Below, one piece after another: positions 1-5,410 of a DNA stretch of 6,402 nucleotides (positions are counted from its first letter, which is position 1; each line of letters starts with the position of its first letter). The DNA is taken from NCBI GenBank assembly GCA_030145005.1, contig JAQYWJ010000128.1, positions 1 to 6,402 on the forward strand, read 5' to 3'. A program made the translations under genes and the position numbers. Source of the DNA: Desulfobacter sp. (GTDB lineage: Bacteria > Desulfobacterota > Desulfobacteria > Desulfobacterales > Desulfobacteraceae). The notes beneath the pieces were generated by a model. The model was not told where the DNA came from and did not search any database. It saw only the letters and a list, made by a program, of their open reading frames with translations.

Positions 1-13
1 AAACTAAAAACGT

Positions 14-47
14 AAAAGCCTCACAACCACGAGGTTGTGAGGCTTTT
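14..47 (-). terminator. Bidirectional intrinsic terminator downstream of leuD
   Basis: A perfect 15-bp inverted repeat (14-28 paired with 33-47, loop ACGA) has four A at its outer left end and four T at its outer right end. Read on the minus strand, the hairpin is followed by TTTT, ACG and another T run. Read on the plus strand it is followed by TTTT, AAA and TTTTT. It lies about 90 bases past the leuD stop codon and is the obvious end of the minus-strand regulator-leuC-leuD transcript. It could also stop a plus-strand transcript from outside the window. Confidence 0.85.
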
Positions 48-137
48 AAATTTTTATGCGCCTTGCATCCTGACAACTTTTTGGGCATATGCCCTCTTAC
101 GAGCCGTCCAAACACGAGGTTTTCGTTCAGGCACTAA

Positions 138-665
138 TTAATAGTTTTTATCCGCAAACTCTACCCACCCCCCGGTTTTCACCAGGGTTCTATCAAACTC
201 TGAAATAGAAAATTCAAGTGTCAGCTCTTTACCACTGCCATCTGTTACAATAAGGGTATCGTTTTCCACATCTACGCAAAGCTGAGCCTTTTTGCCGGCG
301 CCCAGTTCAAACAGAGTCTGAACTTTTTCGTCGGGCAGTTCAATGGCCATCATGCCGCAATTGAACATATTCTGCCTGAAAATCCGGGCAAAGCTTGGGG
401 CAATCACCACGTTGATGCCGTTGACTTCCAGAGCCCATGGCGCATGCTCCCTGGAAGAGCCACACCCAAAATTGCCCCGGGATACAATCACACGGACATC
501 TTTGAGATCAGTTTCAGGATTAAAGCCCTCCAGTACCAGATCTTCAAGCAGATGGGGTTTTAATGCGGATTTTGAACTTTCCGTCAGATATTTGGCCGGA
601 ATAATTTCGTCGGTATTGATATCTGCCCGGTCCAGGCAGAGCATTTGTCCTTTAAAGTCTTTCAT
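138..665 (-). CDS. leuD: 3-isopropylmalate dehydratase small subunit (LeuD-type swivel domain)
   Basis: This is the small subunit of an aconitase-superfamily dehydratase that, with LeuC, isomerises 2-isopropylmalate to 3-isopropylmalate in cytoplasmic leucine synthesis. The 175 residues match the short archaeal-type LeuD; the enterobacterial form is nearer 200. Visible motifs are NTDEIIPAKYL (about 17-27), GNFGCGSSREHAPWAL (64-79), which is the swivel-domain signature, and ARIFRQNMFNCG (93-104). The start is supported by a strong Shine-Dalgarno (GGAGG core at 670-674) that overlaps the leuC stop codon, only 9 bases upstream, so it is co-transcribed and probably translationally coupled with leuC. 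The loop after PAKYL reads TESSKS. This loop governs substrate choice in the family, so a related substrate such as homoaconitate, citramalate or dimethylmalate cannot be excluded. Family assignment is firm; the exact substrate is less so. Confidence 0.9.
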   Translation of the reverse strand: MKDFKGQMLCLDRADINTDEIIPAKYLTESSKSALKPHLLEDLVLEGFNPETDLKDVRVIVSRGNFGCGSSREHAPWALEVNGINVVIAPSFARIFRQNMFNCGMMAIELPDEKVQTLFELGAGKKAQLCVDVENDTLIVTDGSGKELTLEFSISEFDRTLVKTGGWVEFADKNY

Positions 666-674
666 AGTCCCTCC

Positions 675-1961
675 CTAATTTTTAAACCGGTCAGAGTGAG
701 TGAGCACACCATGGAGTGCTGTGGCCGCAGCTGTAGCCGGGCTCACGAGGTGAACCATTCCGCCTTTGCCCATTCGTCCGTTAAAATTCCTGTTGGTGGT
801 GGACGCAGCCACCTCCCCTTCGGCCAGGACCCCGTTACTCATCCCAAGACAGGCACCACAGGTGGGGTTGGTTACGCAGAATCCTGCATCCATGAAAGTT
901 TTAATCAGCCCTTCATCCAGTGCCGTACTAAAAATATCCGGCGTGGCAGGAGATACAATGGCCCGGACCCCGGGATTAATTTTTTTGCCTGCCACCTCGG
1001 CGGCTGCCTCACGAAGATCCTCTATACGCCCATTGGTACAGGAGCCTATGTAAACCTGATCCACGCGCGTATCGGTCATCTGTGACACCGGTTTAACATT
1101 ATCCGGTTTAAATCCAAAGGTTGCCAAGGGTTCAAGGTTGCTGACATCAATGGTCTTTGTCTTTGCATAGACGGCATCCGGATCGGAACAAAACTGGGAA
1201 TATTGTGCCAGGGCATCCTCGGGGGTCTTGAACTCATCCTTAATAAAAGGCCACAGATACTCCACCGTTGTCATATCCGGCAGGCAGAGCCCTGAGGTTG
1301 CTCCGGCTTCCACGGCCATATTGGCAAGGGTCATGCGCTGGTCCATGCCCATGGCATCCACCACGGGTCCTGTGAACTCAATGACCATGTTGGTCGCCCC
1401 GTTCACTGAAATCTGACGAATCACTTCAAGAATGATGTCCTTGGCGTATACGCCCGGTCGAAGGGTTCCGGTAATTTCAATTTTAAATGTTTCCGGCTGT
1501 TTAAAGGTACACACCCCCTTTAAAATTCCCACCTCCAGATCGGTGGTGCCCACGCCTGCGGCAAAGGCACCAAATGCCCCGTGGGTACAGGTATGGGAGT
1601 CACCCATAATAATGGTGAATCCGGGACGGACAAACCCTTTTTCAGGAAACAGAGCATGACAGACCCCGTTCTGGCCGATATCAAAGAAATCTTTTAGGTT
1701 GTGGCGAATGGCCCAGTCCCGCATAATTTTTCCCTGCATGGCGGTTTTGGAATCTTTGGCCGGTGAAACATGATCAATCACCGCCTTGATTTTATCCGGA
1801 TCAAACACCCGGTCTTTTCCCCTTGCAACCAGGTCCTGGATCGCAATCGGGGTGGTAATTTCATGACAGAAAACCCGGTCCAGGCGCAGCACGCTGACAT
1901 CCCCGAAGGGTTTGTCCACCAGATGGGTGTCAAAAATTTTCTCAGCAATTGTTTTTCCCAT
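675..1961 (-). CDS. leuC: 3-isopropylmalate dehydratase large subunit (LeuC/homoaconitase type)
   Basis: This is the catalytic 4Fe-4S subunit that works with the adjacent LeuD. Numbering from the upstream ATG at 1973, it shows GDSHTCTHGAFGAFAAGVGTTD split across 124-145, SCTNG with cluster Cys312, and NPTCGACLG with Cys372 and Cys375, so all three cluster ligands are present. The product is about 428 residues, the compact length of the archaeal/homoaconitase-like LeuC group rather than the roughly 470-residue enterobacterial form. Two starts are possible. The ATG at 1973 overlaps the regulator stop (TAATG). The ATG at 1961 (MGKTIAEKIF) is preferred because GGAG sits 6 bases before it and family members usually begin with this MGKTI-like sequence. 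It sits between the regulator and leuD in one operon. Leucine synthesis is the likely role, but homoaconitase or 2,3-dimethylmalate dehydratase relatives share these motifs. Confidence 0.9.
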   Translation of the reverse strand: MGKTIAEKIFDTHLVDKPFGDVSVLRLDRVFCHEITTPIAIQDLVARGKDRVFDPDKIKAVIDHVSPAKDSKTAMQGKIMRDWAIRHNLKDFFDIGQNGVCHALFPEKGFVRPGFTIIMGDSHTCTHGAFGAFAAGVGTTDLEVGILKGVCTFKQPETFKIEITGTLRPGVYAKDIILEVIRQISVNGATNMVIEFTGPVVDAMGMDQRMTLANMAVEAGATSGLCLPDMTTVEYLWPFIKDEFKTPEDALAQYSQFCSDPDAVYAKTKTIDVSNLEPLATFGFKPDNVKPVSQMTDTRVDQVYIGSCTNGRIEDLREAAAEVAGKKINPGVRAIVSPATPDIFSTALDEGLIKTFMDAGFCVTNPTCGACLGMSNGVLAEGEVAASTTNRNFNGRMGKGGMVHLVSPATAAATALHGVLTHSDRFKN

Positions 1962-1967
1962 GGCACT

Positions 1968-1971
1968 CTCC
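1968..1971 (-). promoter_or_regulatory. Ribosome binding site that decides the leuC start
   Basis: GGAG lies 6 bases upstream of the ATG at 1961. It overlaps the alternative ATG at 1973, whose own nearest purine-rich stretch (AAGGA) is about 14 bases away. The arrangement favours the shorter LeuC. It also places the regulator stop codon within ribosome reach of the leuC start, which suggests translational coupling. Confidence 0.6.
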
Positions 1972-1972
1972 A

Positions 1973-2563
1973 TTATTTATTATTATTTCCTTCACCAAAA
2001 TAATCTTCACCATCCGCCGGCGTGACAATCCAGTAGGCCTGAAACAGATCTTCACCCGTATTTTTAATCACATGGGGTATCTGAGACGAAAAAGACAGGG
2101 CATCTCCGTCACTGATATCGTAGACATCCCCGCCGTAAATTAACTGGCCAAAACCGTTAACCACAATCCCCAGTTCCCTGCCAAGATGGCCGTCATGCTC
2201 ATCCCCCCGCTGCTGTCCCGGTGAAAGCTCAAGAAAAAAGGCGGAAAACGAGTGGTTACCTTTGGATTGACTGAGTCCGCACAGGGTTTCATATTTAAAA
2301 CCCTTGCGCTGGTAAACCCGGCGCTGGTCCTTTTTTATAATCTCCACCCGGTTCATGGTTTCATAATCTTTAAAAAACTTCTCCGGAGAGACCCCGTAAA
2401 CTTCCAGCAATTCCAGCAGGGTATCCAGGGACGGGGATATGCGGTTGCGTTCAATCTGGGACAACAGACTTGAACTAACCCCGGCTTTTGTTGCCACATC
2501 TTTGATGGTCAGATGCCGTGAATTTCGAATGGCCCGCAGCAACGGGCCCAGTTTGATTTTCAT
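1973..2563 (-). CDS. XRE-family transcriptional regulator with C-terminal cupin domain
   Basis: This 196-residue cytoplasmic DNA-binding protein has a Cro/C1-type helix-turn-helix at about 6-62 (LTIKDVATKAGVSSSLLSQIERNR is split over 18-41, followed by ISPSLDTLLELLEVYGV). A single-domain cupin follows at about 105-182, with PGQQRGDEHDGHLGRELG, a GGDVYDISDGDAL turn and IPHVIKN. His123, Glu130 and His164 are candidate metal or ligand residues. The layout is that of the PuuR/SutR-like HTH-cupin regulators, which usually sense a small metabolite. It is the first gene of the operon; its TAA stop overlaps an ATG of leuC (TAATG). A weak GGTGA sits 4 bases before the start. A palindrome over its promoter suggests autoregulation together with leuCD. 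The effector is unknown; a leucine-pathway intermediate or other small carboxylate is a guess from context only. Confidence 0.88.
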   Translation of the reverse strand: MKIKLGPLLRAIRNSRHLTIKDVATKAGVSSSLLSQIERNRISPSLDTLLELLEVYGVSPEKFFKDYETMNRVEIIKKDQRRVYQRKGFKYETLCGLSQSKGNHSFSAFFLELSPGQQRGDEHDGHLGRELGIVVNGFGQLIYGGDVYDISDGDALSFSSQIPHVIKNTGEDLFQAYWIVTPADGEDYFGEGNNNK

Positions 2564-2578
2564 TTATTCACCAAGTTC

Positions 2579-2607
2579 AGTATTTCTAATTTAGATTAAA
2601 GAATACT
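2579..2607. promoter_or_regulatory. Candidate operator: imperfect 29-bp palindrome over the operon promoter
   Basis: AGTATT at 2579-2584 pairs with AATACT at 2602-2607, and TAAT pairs with ATTA closer to the centre after a one-base offset. The right half contains the minus-strand -10 hexamer (2600-2605), and the centre falls at the expected transcription start near 2593. A dimeric HTH protein bound here would block the promoter. The XRE-cupin regulator encoded just downstream is the natural candidate. Confidence 0.5.
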
Positions 2608-2627
2608 AAATTTTTTCTTGGTGTCAA
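2600..2627 (-). promoter_or_regulatory. Sigma70-type promoter of the regulator-leuC-leuD operon
   Basis: On the minus strand a consensus -35 TTGACA (2622-2627) is followed after 16 bases by a -10 TATTCT (2600-2605). The predicted start is near 2593, giving a leader of about 30 bases before the regulator ATG. No leader peptide or T-box-like structure fits in so short a leader, so control is more likely at initiation. Confidence 0.65.
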
Positions 2628-2640
2628 TACTTTTTAACTG

Positions 2641-2796
2641 AACCACGGAAAGCACGGAAGGACACGGAGATGAGTTTGATTTTTGAAGAAGAGACTTATG
2701 TTATTCGTGCTGCTGTCTTTTTTGGCAGTCATCCAAAAGTACAAATTGAGTGCTTTGCGCTCTAACTTTCAGTGCTTTCAGTGCCTTCCGTGGTTA
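2641..2796. repeat. Inverted-repeat element with 9-nt CACGGAA iterations
   Basis: The left arm (2641-2667) has three steps of a 9-base unit, each containing CACGGA. The right arm (about 2770-2796) holds the reverse complement, ending in TTCCGTGGTT, so AACCACGGA and TCCGTGGTT bound the element as inverted ends. Arms of CACGGA-type repeats of this kind flank many GxxExxY genes (recalled, not searched). Here they flank a very short remnant of such a gene. No clear target-site duplication is visible. It separates the leu operon promoter from the end of the YigZ-family gene. Confidence 0.65.
2670..2765 (+). pseudogene. GxxExxY-family remnant with in-frame internal deletion
   Basis: A 31-codon ORF (stop TAA) begins at the ATG at 2670, directly after CGGAG of the left repeat arm. 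Its first 17 residues (MSLIFEEETYVIRAAVF) resemble the N-terminus of GxxExxY proteins. Its last 14 (FGSHPKVQIECFAL) resemble the conserved C-terminal end (FG.YPK..IER). The central part of about 90-100 residues, with the naming Gly-Glu-Tyr motif, is absent. The join falls in TTT TTT, consistent with deletion between short TTT repeats, and it keeps the frame. Intact family members are about 120-130 residues, small proteins with a PD-(D/E)XK-nuclease-like fold and unclear function. Calling it a remnant is inference from recalled family sequence. A functional micro-ORF is possible but unlikely. Confidence 0.6.
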
Positions 2797-2843
2797 TAAA
2801 AAAAATTTGATGCAAGATTTTGTATCCCTTGTGACCTCTTTTA

Positions 2844-3494
2844 TCAAACACTATTGTTTGAGTAACTATAATCCAGAAGCCCCTGGCGTTGGTATTGTAT
2901 GAGCAGTGATTCCAGGGCCGAAAGGTCGGACAATTCCACGACCAGTTCATGGGTGACCCTCTCTTGATAATCCGTTCCGGCAATTGTGGTCTTCAAGGCA
3001 CTGATGCGGTTTAAAAATGAATCGTTCAGACTATAATCCAGACAGATTTGAAACGATTCCGTTTTCACCAGCCGAACAAGGGGGGCCTGGTCAACGGCTT
3101 CGCCCACAGCCAGGGCATAGGCCTCAATTAAACCTCGAACCCCGAGCTTCACCCCGCCGTAATACCGGGTAACAACCGCCGCAGTACAGGTCATATGATG
3201 GGATAAAAGCGTGTTGAGCATGGGCTTTCCGGCCGTACCCGGCGGTTCACCCGCATCTGAGCAATGACTGATCTGTCCGCAATCGCCCACCACATAAGCC
3301 CAGCAGTTATGGGTGGCGGTTTTGTGTTCTTTGGAGACGTTGGAGATAAATTCCTTTGCCCCTTCAATGGTATCAGCATAGCTGATCCGACAGACAAACA
3401 TGGAGCGCTTAATTTTTATTTCCGCCCGACGAACGGGATCGGACATGGAGCGCCCCACGGAATAAAAAACCGGTTTTTCACAATCCGTATTCAT
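2844..3494 (-). CDS. YigZ/IMPACT (UPF0029) family protein
   Basis: The 216 residues match the bacterial YigZ family in length (about 205-215). The N-terminal Impact domain shows EIKIKRSMFV (25-34), ATHNCWAYV (60-68), the hallmark SDAGEPPGTAGKPML (79-93) and VVTRYYGGVKLG (107-118). The C-terminal part (about 140-210) fits the ferredoxin-like DUF1949 domain. The family is linked to translation or stress control through its eukaryotic relative IMPACT, an inhibitor of Gcn2 activation; the bacterial biochemical role is not settled. Where most members have GTGGL after the YYGG motif, this one has GVRGL. The ATG at 3494 has no good Shine-Dalgarno; an internal ATG 16 codons later (MSDPVRR) is an alternative. 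It lies 68 bases after the HDOD-GAF gene on the same strand, so read-through from it is possible. No membrane segment is visible. Confidence 0.9.
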   Translation of the reverse strand: MNTDCEKPVFYSVGRSMSDPVRRAEIKIKRSMFVCRISYADTIEGAKEFISNVSKEHKTATHNCWAYVVGDCGQISHCSDAGEPPGTAGKPMLNTLLSHHMTCTAAVVTRYYGGVKLGVRGLIEAYALAVGEAVDQAPLVRLVKTESFQICLDYSLNDSFLNRISALKTTIAGTDYQERVTHELVVELSDLSALESLLIQYQRQGLLDYSYSNNSV

Positions 3495-3544
3495 GGATCA
3501 TGATATAGTACAAATCAAACTCAAATAAAAGGCCGAATATGGTC

Positions 3545-3566
3545 GTAAGATTGAGAACAATCTTAC
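3545..3566 (-). terminator. Weak hairpin at the end of the HDOD-GAF gene
   Basis: A perfect 9-bp stem (GTAAGATTG at 3545-3553 with CAATCTTAC at 3558-3566, loop AGAA) overlaps the TAA stop codon of the HDOD-GAF gene. On the minus strand no T run follows directly; TTTTATTTG comes about 13 bases later. It may be a partial terminator or an mRNA 3'-end structure separating this gene from the YigZ-family gene. Confidence 0.3.
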
Positions 3567-5128
3567 CTATAGTGAAGGGTAAAGGCTTTAATCATCAATT
3601 TTCTGAACCTCTGGATATACGCCGATGTATTCCGGTCCGGAGCCGCTGCTTTGTTATCCCAGTCCACGTAAATCATAGACACAATTTTGCCATCCACAAA
3701 TACGGGGAAAATGCCGAATCCCTTTACCGAAAATGGACGGGCTATATTTTCCATGTACCAGGAAGGAATCTGCCGGCGGGAAAACTCTTTTTTAGTATCT
3801 TTGACAATGATATCGGTTTTCCGGTCGATGGCGTTGTTGAAAATGCCCGATGCCGGTTCAATTTTGAATCCCATGGCTTTACCGAATCCATCCGTTCGTT
3901 TTTCCTCCCGGACAAACCGGGGCACCATGGAGTTGGTCTCTTTTTTTCTGATACTGATAACGATCCGGTTAAAATAAAAGCACTGCGCCATGGTGTCGAT
4001 TAGCCGGGTAAAAATTTTATGGATACTCAAGCCCTTATCTAACGCCGCTTCCACACGCCTGATACCCAGATCCAGTTCTCTTTTGTTTTTTATCTCCGGA
4101 TCATTTTTTACAGGTGTGGTTAACACAGGATCAATGCCTAGCGTTTCGGCATGCCTAGTCACCCGATCCAAGGCCGTACAAGTCAACGCCAGTGCCTGCC
4201 GGGCATCAAAATCCAAAATGCCACGGTACTTATCCACAAGTTTACCTGCGGCATCAAGGGCGATACCTTCATTTTCCGGCGCAGGGATATTGCATAATTC
4301 ATAAACAAAGGCACACAGATATCTGGCTTCTTCTTTTGGGGCAATCTTCAGACTCTGTCCGGCAGTCAAAGTAACCGGCCGCATGGCCTGGACAATTTTC
4401 TGGGGGAAATTAAACTTCAAAGCAATCATCTGTCCGAGTTCAAAATAGGTTAAGCCTAAAATCATTTTAGCCGCAGTTTCCCTTGATAGCCCGTCTTCTT
4501 CCAAGGCGACCTCCACCTTAATGTAAGTATCCGGGTCCAGAAGCGCCACCAGGTATTCTCCCAGCTCATACAACATGGCTGAAACGGGGAAGGCATCCGA
4601 AGCCGGGCCTCTTTCCCTTTCAATCTGCCTGGCAACAGCACTCCGATGAAGGCTTCTGAGCATTTTATCCTTCAAAAGCCGGGAATTTGCCCTTGACTTC
4701 ATCATTTCAAAAATCTGAAGCCCGGCGGCCAGATCCCGGATTTCATCAGTACCCAATATGATCATGGCCTCGGAGATGGTTGAAATACCTTTGTTTGAAA
4801 ACCGCCGGTAAAATGAGGAATTCACAAGTTTCAGCACCTGTGCGGTCAAACTCAGGTCATTAAGAATCACCCGGGCAATATCCCCTGCAGAGGAATAATT
4901 CATATTCAGTATTTGATTAACGTTGTTAATCTGTTGGGAAAAGGTTAAAAGGGCCTCCCTGCCCCGCATTCTTTTTATAATACCACTTAAGTAGACCCGA
5001 TAATCCTTTGGGTCCGAACGCATGCTTCCCTGAAATTTTTCCGGGACACCCTCATCTCTTTCGAGCAACTCCTCGATGCAGATAACGTCCAGATCAATAC
5101 CGGTATGGGAGGAATCCCTGTTGCCCAT
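3563..5128 (-). CDS. HDOD domain protein with C-terminal GAF-like domain
   Basis: This 521-residue soluble protein has an N-terminal extension of about 45 residues. An HDOD domain follows at about 55-255, with ARVILNDLSLTAQVLKLVNSSFYRRF (split over 85-110) and STISEAMIILGTDEIRDLA (116-134) as the family signature. The metal-binding His-Asp pair of true HD hydrolases is absent: the usual LLHDIG is replaced by LYELGEYL (186-193), as is common for non-enzymatic HDOD scaffolds. The last 165 residues (about 350-515) look like a GAF sensor, with KIFTRLIDTMAQCFYFNRIVI, FNNAIDRKTDIIVKD, and a GIFPVFVDGKIVSMIYVD strand pair. HDOD proteins commonly act in signalling, motility or cell-cycle control. GGAG sits 5 bases before the ATG and supports the start. 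It diverges from the adenylate cyclase gene across a palindromic element. The target and the GAF ligand are unknown. Confidence 0.85.
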   Translation of the reverse strand: MGNRDSSHTGIDLDVICIEELLERDEGVPEKFQGSMRSDPKDYRVYLSGIIKRMRGREALLTFSQQINNVNQILNMNYSSAGDIARVILNDLSLTAQVLKLVNSSFYRRFSNKGISTISEAMIILGTDEIRDLAAGLQIFEMMKSRANSRLLKDKMLRSLHRSAVARQIERERGPASDAFPVSAMLYELGEYLVALLDPDTYIKVEVALEEDGLSRETAAKMILGLTYFELGQMIALKFNFPQKIVQAMRPVTLTAGQSLKIAPKEEARYLCAFVYELCNIPAPENEGIALDAAGKLVDKYRGILDFDARQALALTCTALDRVTRHAETLGIDPVLTTPVKNDPEIKNKRELDLGIRRVEAALDKGLSIHKIFTRLIDTMAQCFYFNRIVISIRKKETNSMVPRFVREEKRTDGFGKAMGFKIEPASGIFNNAIDRKTDIIVKDTKKEFSRRQIPSWYMENIARPFSVKGFGIFPVFVDGKIVSMIYVDWDNKAAAPDRNTSAYIQRFRKLMIKAFTLHYR

Positions 5129-5140
5129 TCATACTCCATG

Positions 5141-5300
5141 TTAGGGCCATGAAAACAATAAAATCCATCATATGGTTTGTCTTTTTACCCGTCTTCTTCG
5201 TTGCATCAATAGGCATTCAATATGCTCCCATTGATGCGCCTTGAATACGGGTAAAAATCCTTCGCCCTATTTGTGGATTTTAAAATTTCCATGGCCCTTA
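5141..5300. repeat. MITE-like 160-bp imperfect palindrome
   Basis: Arms of about 70 bases (5141-5210 and 5230-5300) pair around a 19-base loop. The best-matched blocks are TTAGGGCCATG at the outer ends (one mismatch), TAAAATCCA, TTTTACCCGT and GCATCAAT next to the loop. GGGCCATG and CATGGCCC are perfect 8-bp inverted ends bordered on both sides by TTA, which could be a 3-bp target duplication. There is no ORF inside. The size, terminal inverted repeats and lack of coding capacity fit a miniature non-autonomous element or a long REP-type repeat. It fills most of the divergent spacer and ends 10 bases before the cyclase promoter. Confidence 0.65.
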
Positions 5301-5309
5301 AAACTTGAC

Positions 5310-5339
5310 TTGAAAATAATAAAAAATCGTTCTTATAAT
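5310..5339 (+). promoter_or_regulatory. Sigma70-type promoter of the adenylate cyclase gene
   Basis: TTGAAA (5310-5315) and a perfect TATAAT (5334-5339) are 18 bases apart, in an AT-rich stretch just after the palindromic element. The expected start near 5346 gives an AT-rich leader of about 65 bases to the ATG at 5411. No CRP-type TGTGA-N6-TCACA palindrome is seen in the leader or promoter. Confidence 0.6.
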
Positions 5340-5410
5340 ATCACTTAATCTTAGACATTTTGTGTTATCTTTTCAAATAATTTAATCTTCTCATAAAACC
5401 GGGACAGGCC

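Noticed and set aside
343..1085. Plus-strand open frames at 343-678, 645-1085 and 766-1053
   Set aside because: They lie antisense to leuD and leuC, which carry unmistakable family motifs; their translations show no recognisable domain.
2531..2548. GGCCCG/CGGGCC hairpin early in the regulator gene
   Set aside because: A 6-bp stem inside codons for the conserved N-terminus (GPLLRA); likely a chance result of codon content, with no T run.
2641..2667. Short CRISPR-like or iteron array from the CACGGA steps
   Set aside because: The units are contiguous 9-mers with no spacers and only three steps; they are explained as arms of the GxxExxY-type element.
2845..2860. CAAACA/TGTTTG stem at the 3' end of the YigZ-family gene as terminator
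   Set aside because: The stem is AT-rich, only 6 bp, and no T run follows on the minus strand.
2762..2983. 73-codon minus-strand open frame ending in TTEGTESTES
   Set aside because: The low-complexity tail is the translated CACGGA repeat and the rest overlaps the end of the YigZ-family gene out of frame.
3539..4304. Plus-strand open frames at 3539-4003, 3687-3977 and 3990-4304
   Set aside because: Antisense to the HDOD-GAF gene, overlapping one another, with no motif or credible ribosome site.
5305..5339. Promoter using TTGACT at 5305-5310 as -35 with TATAAT
   Set aside because: The gap would be 23 bases; the overlapping TTGAAA at 5310-5315 gives an acceptable 18.
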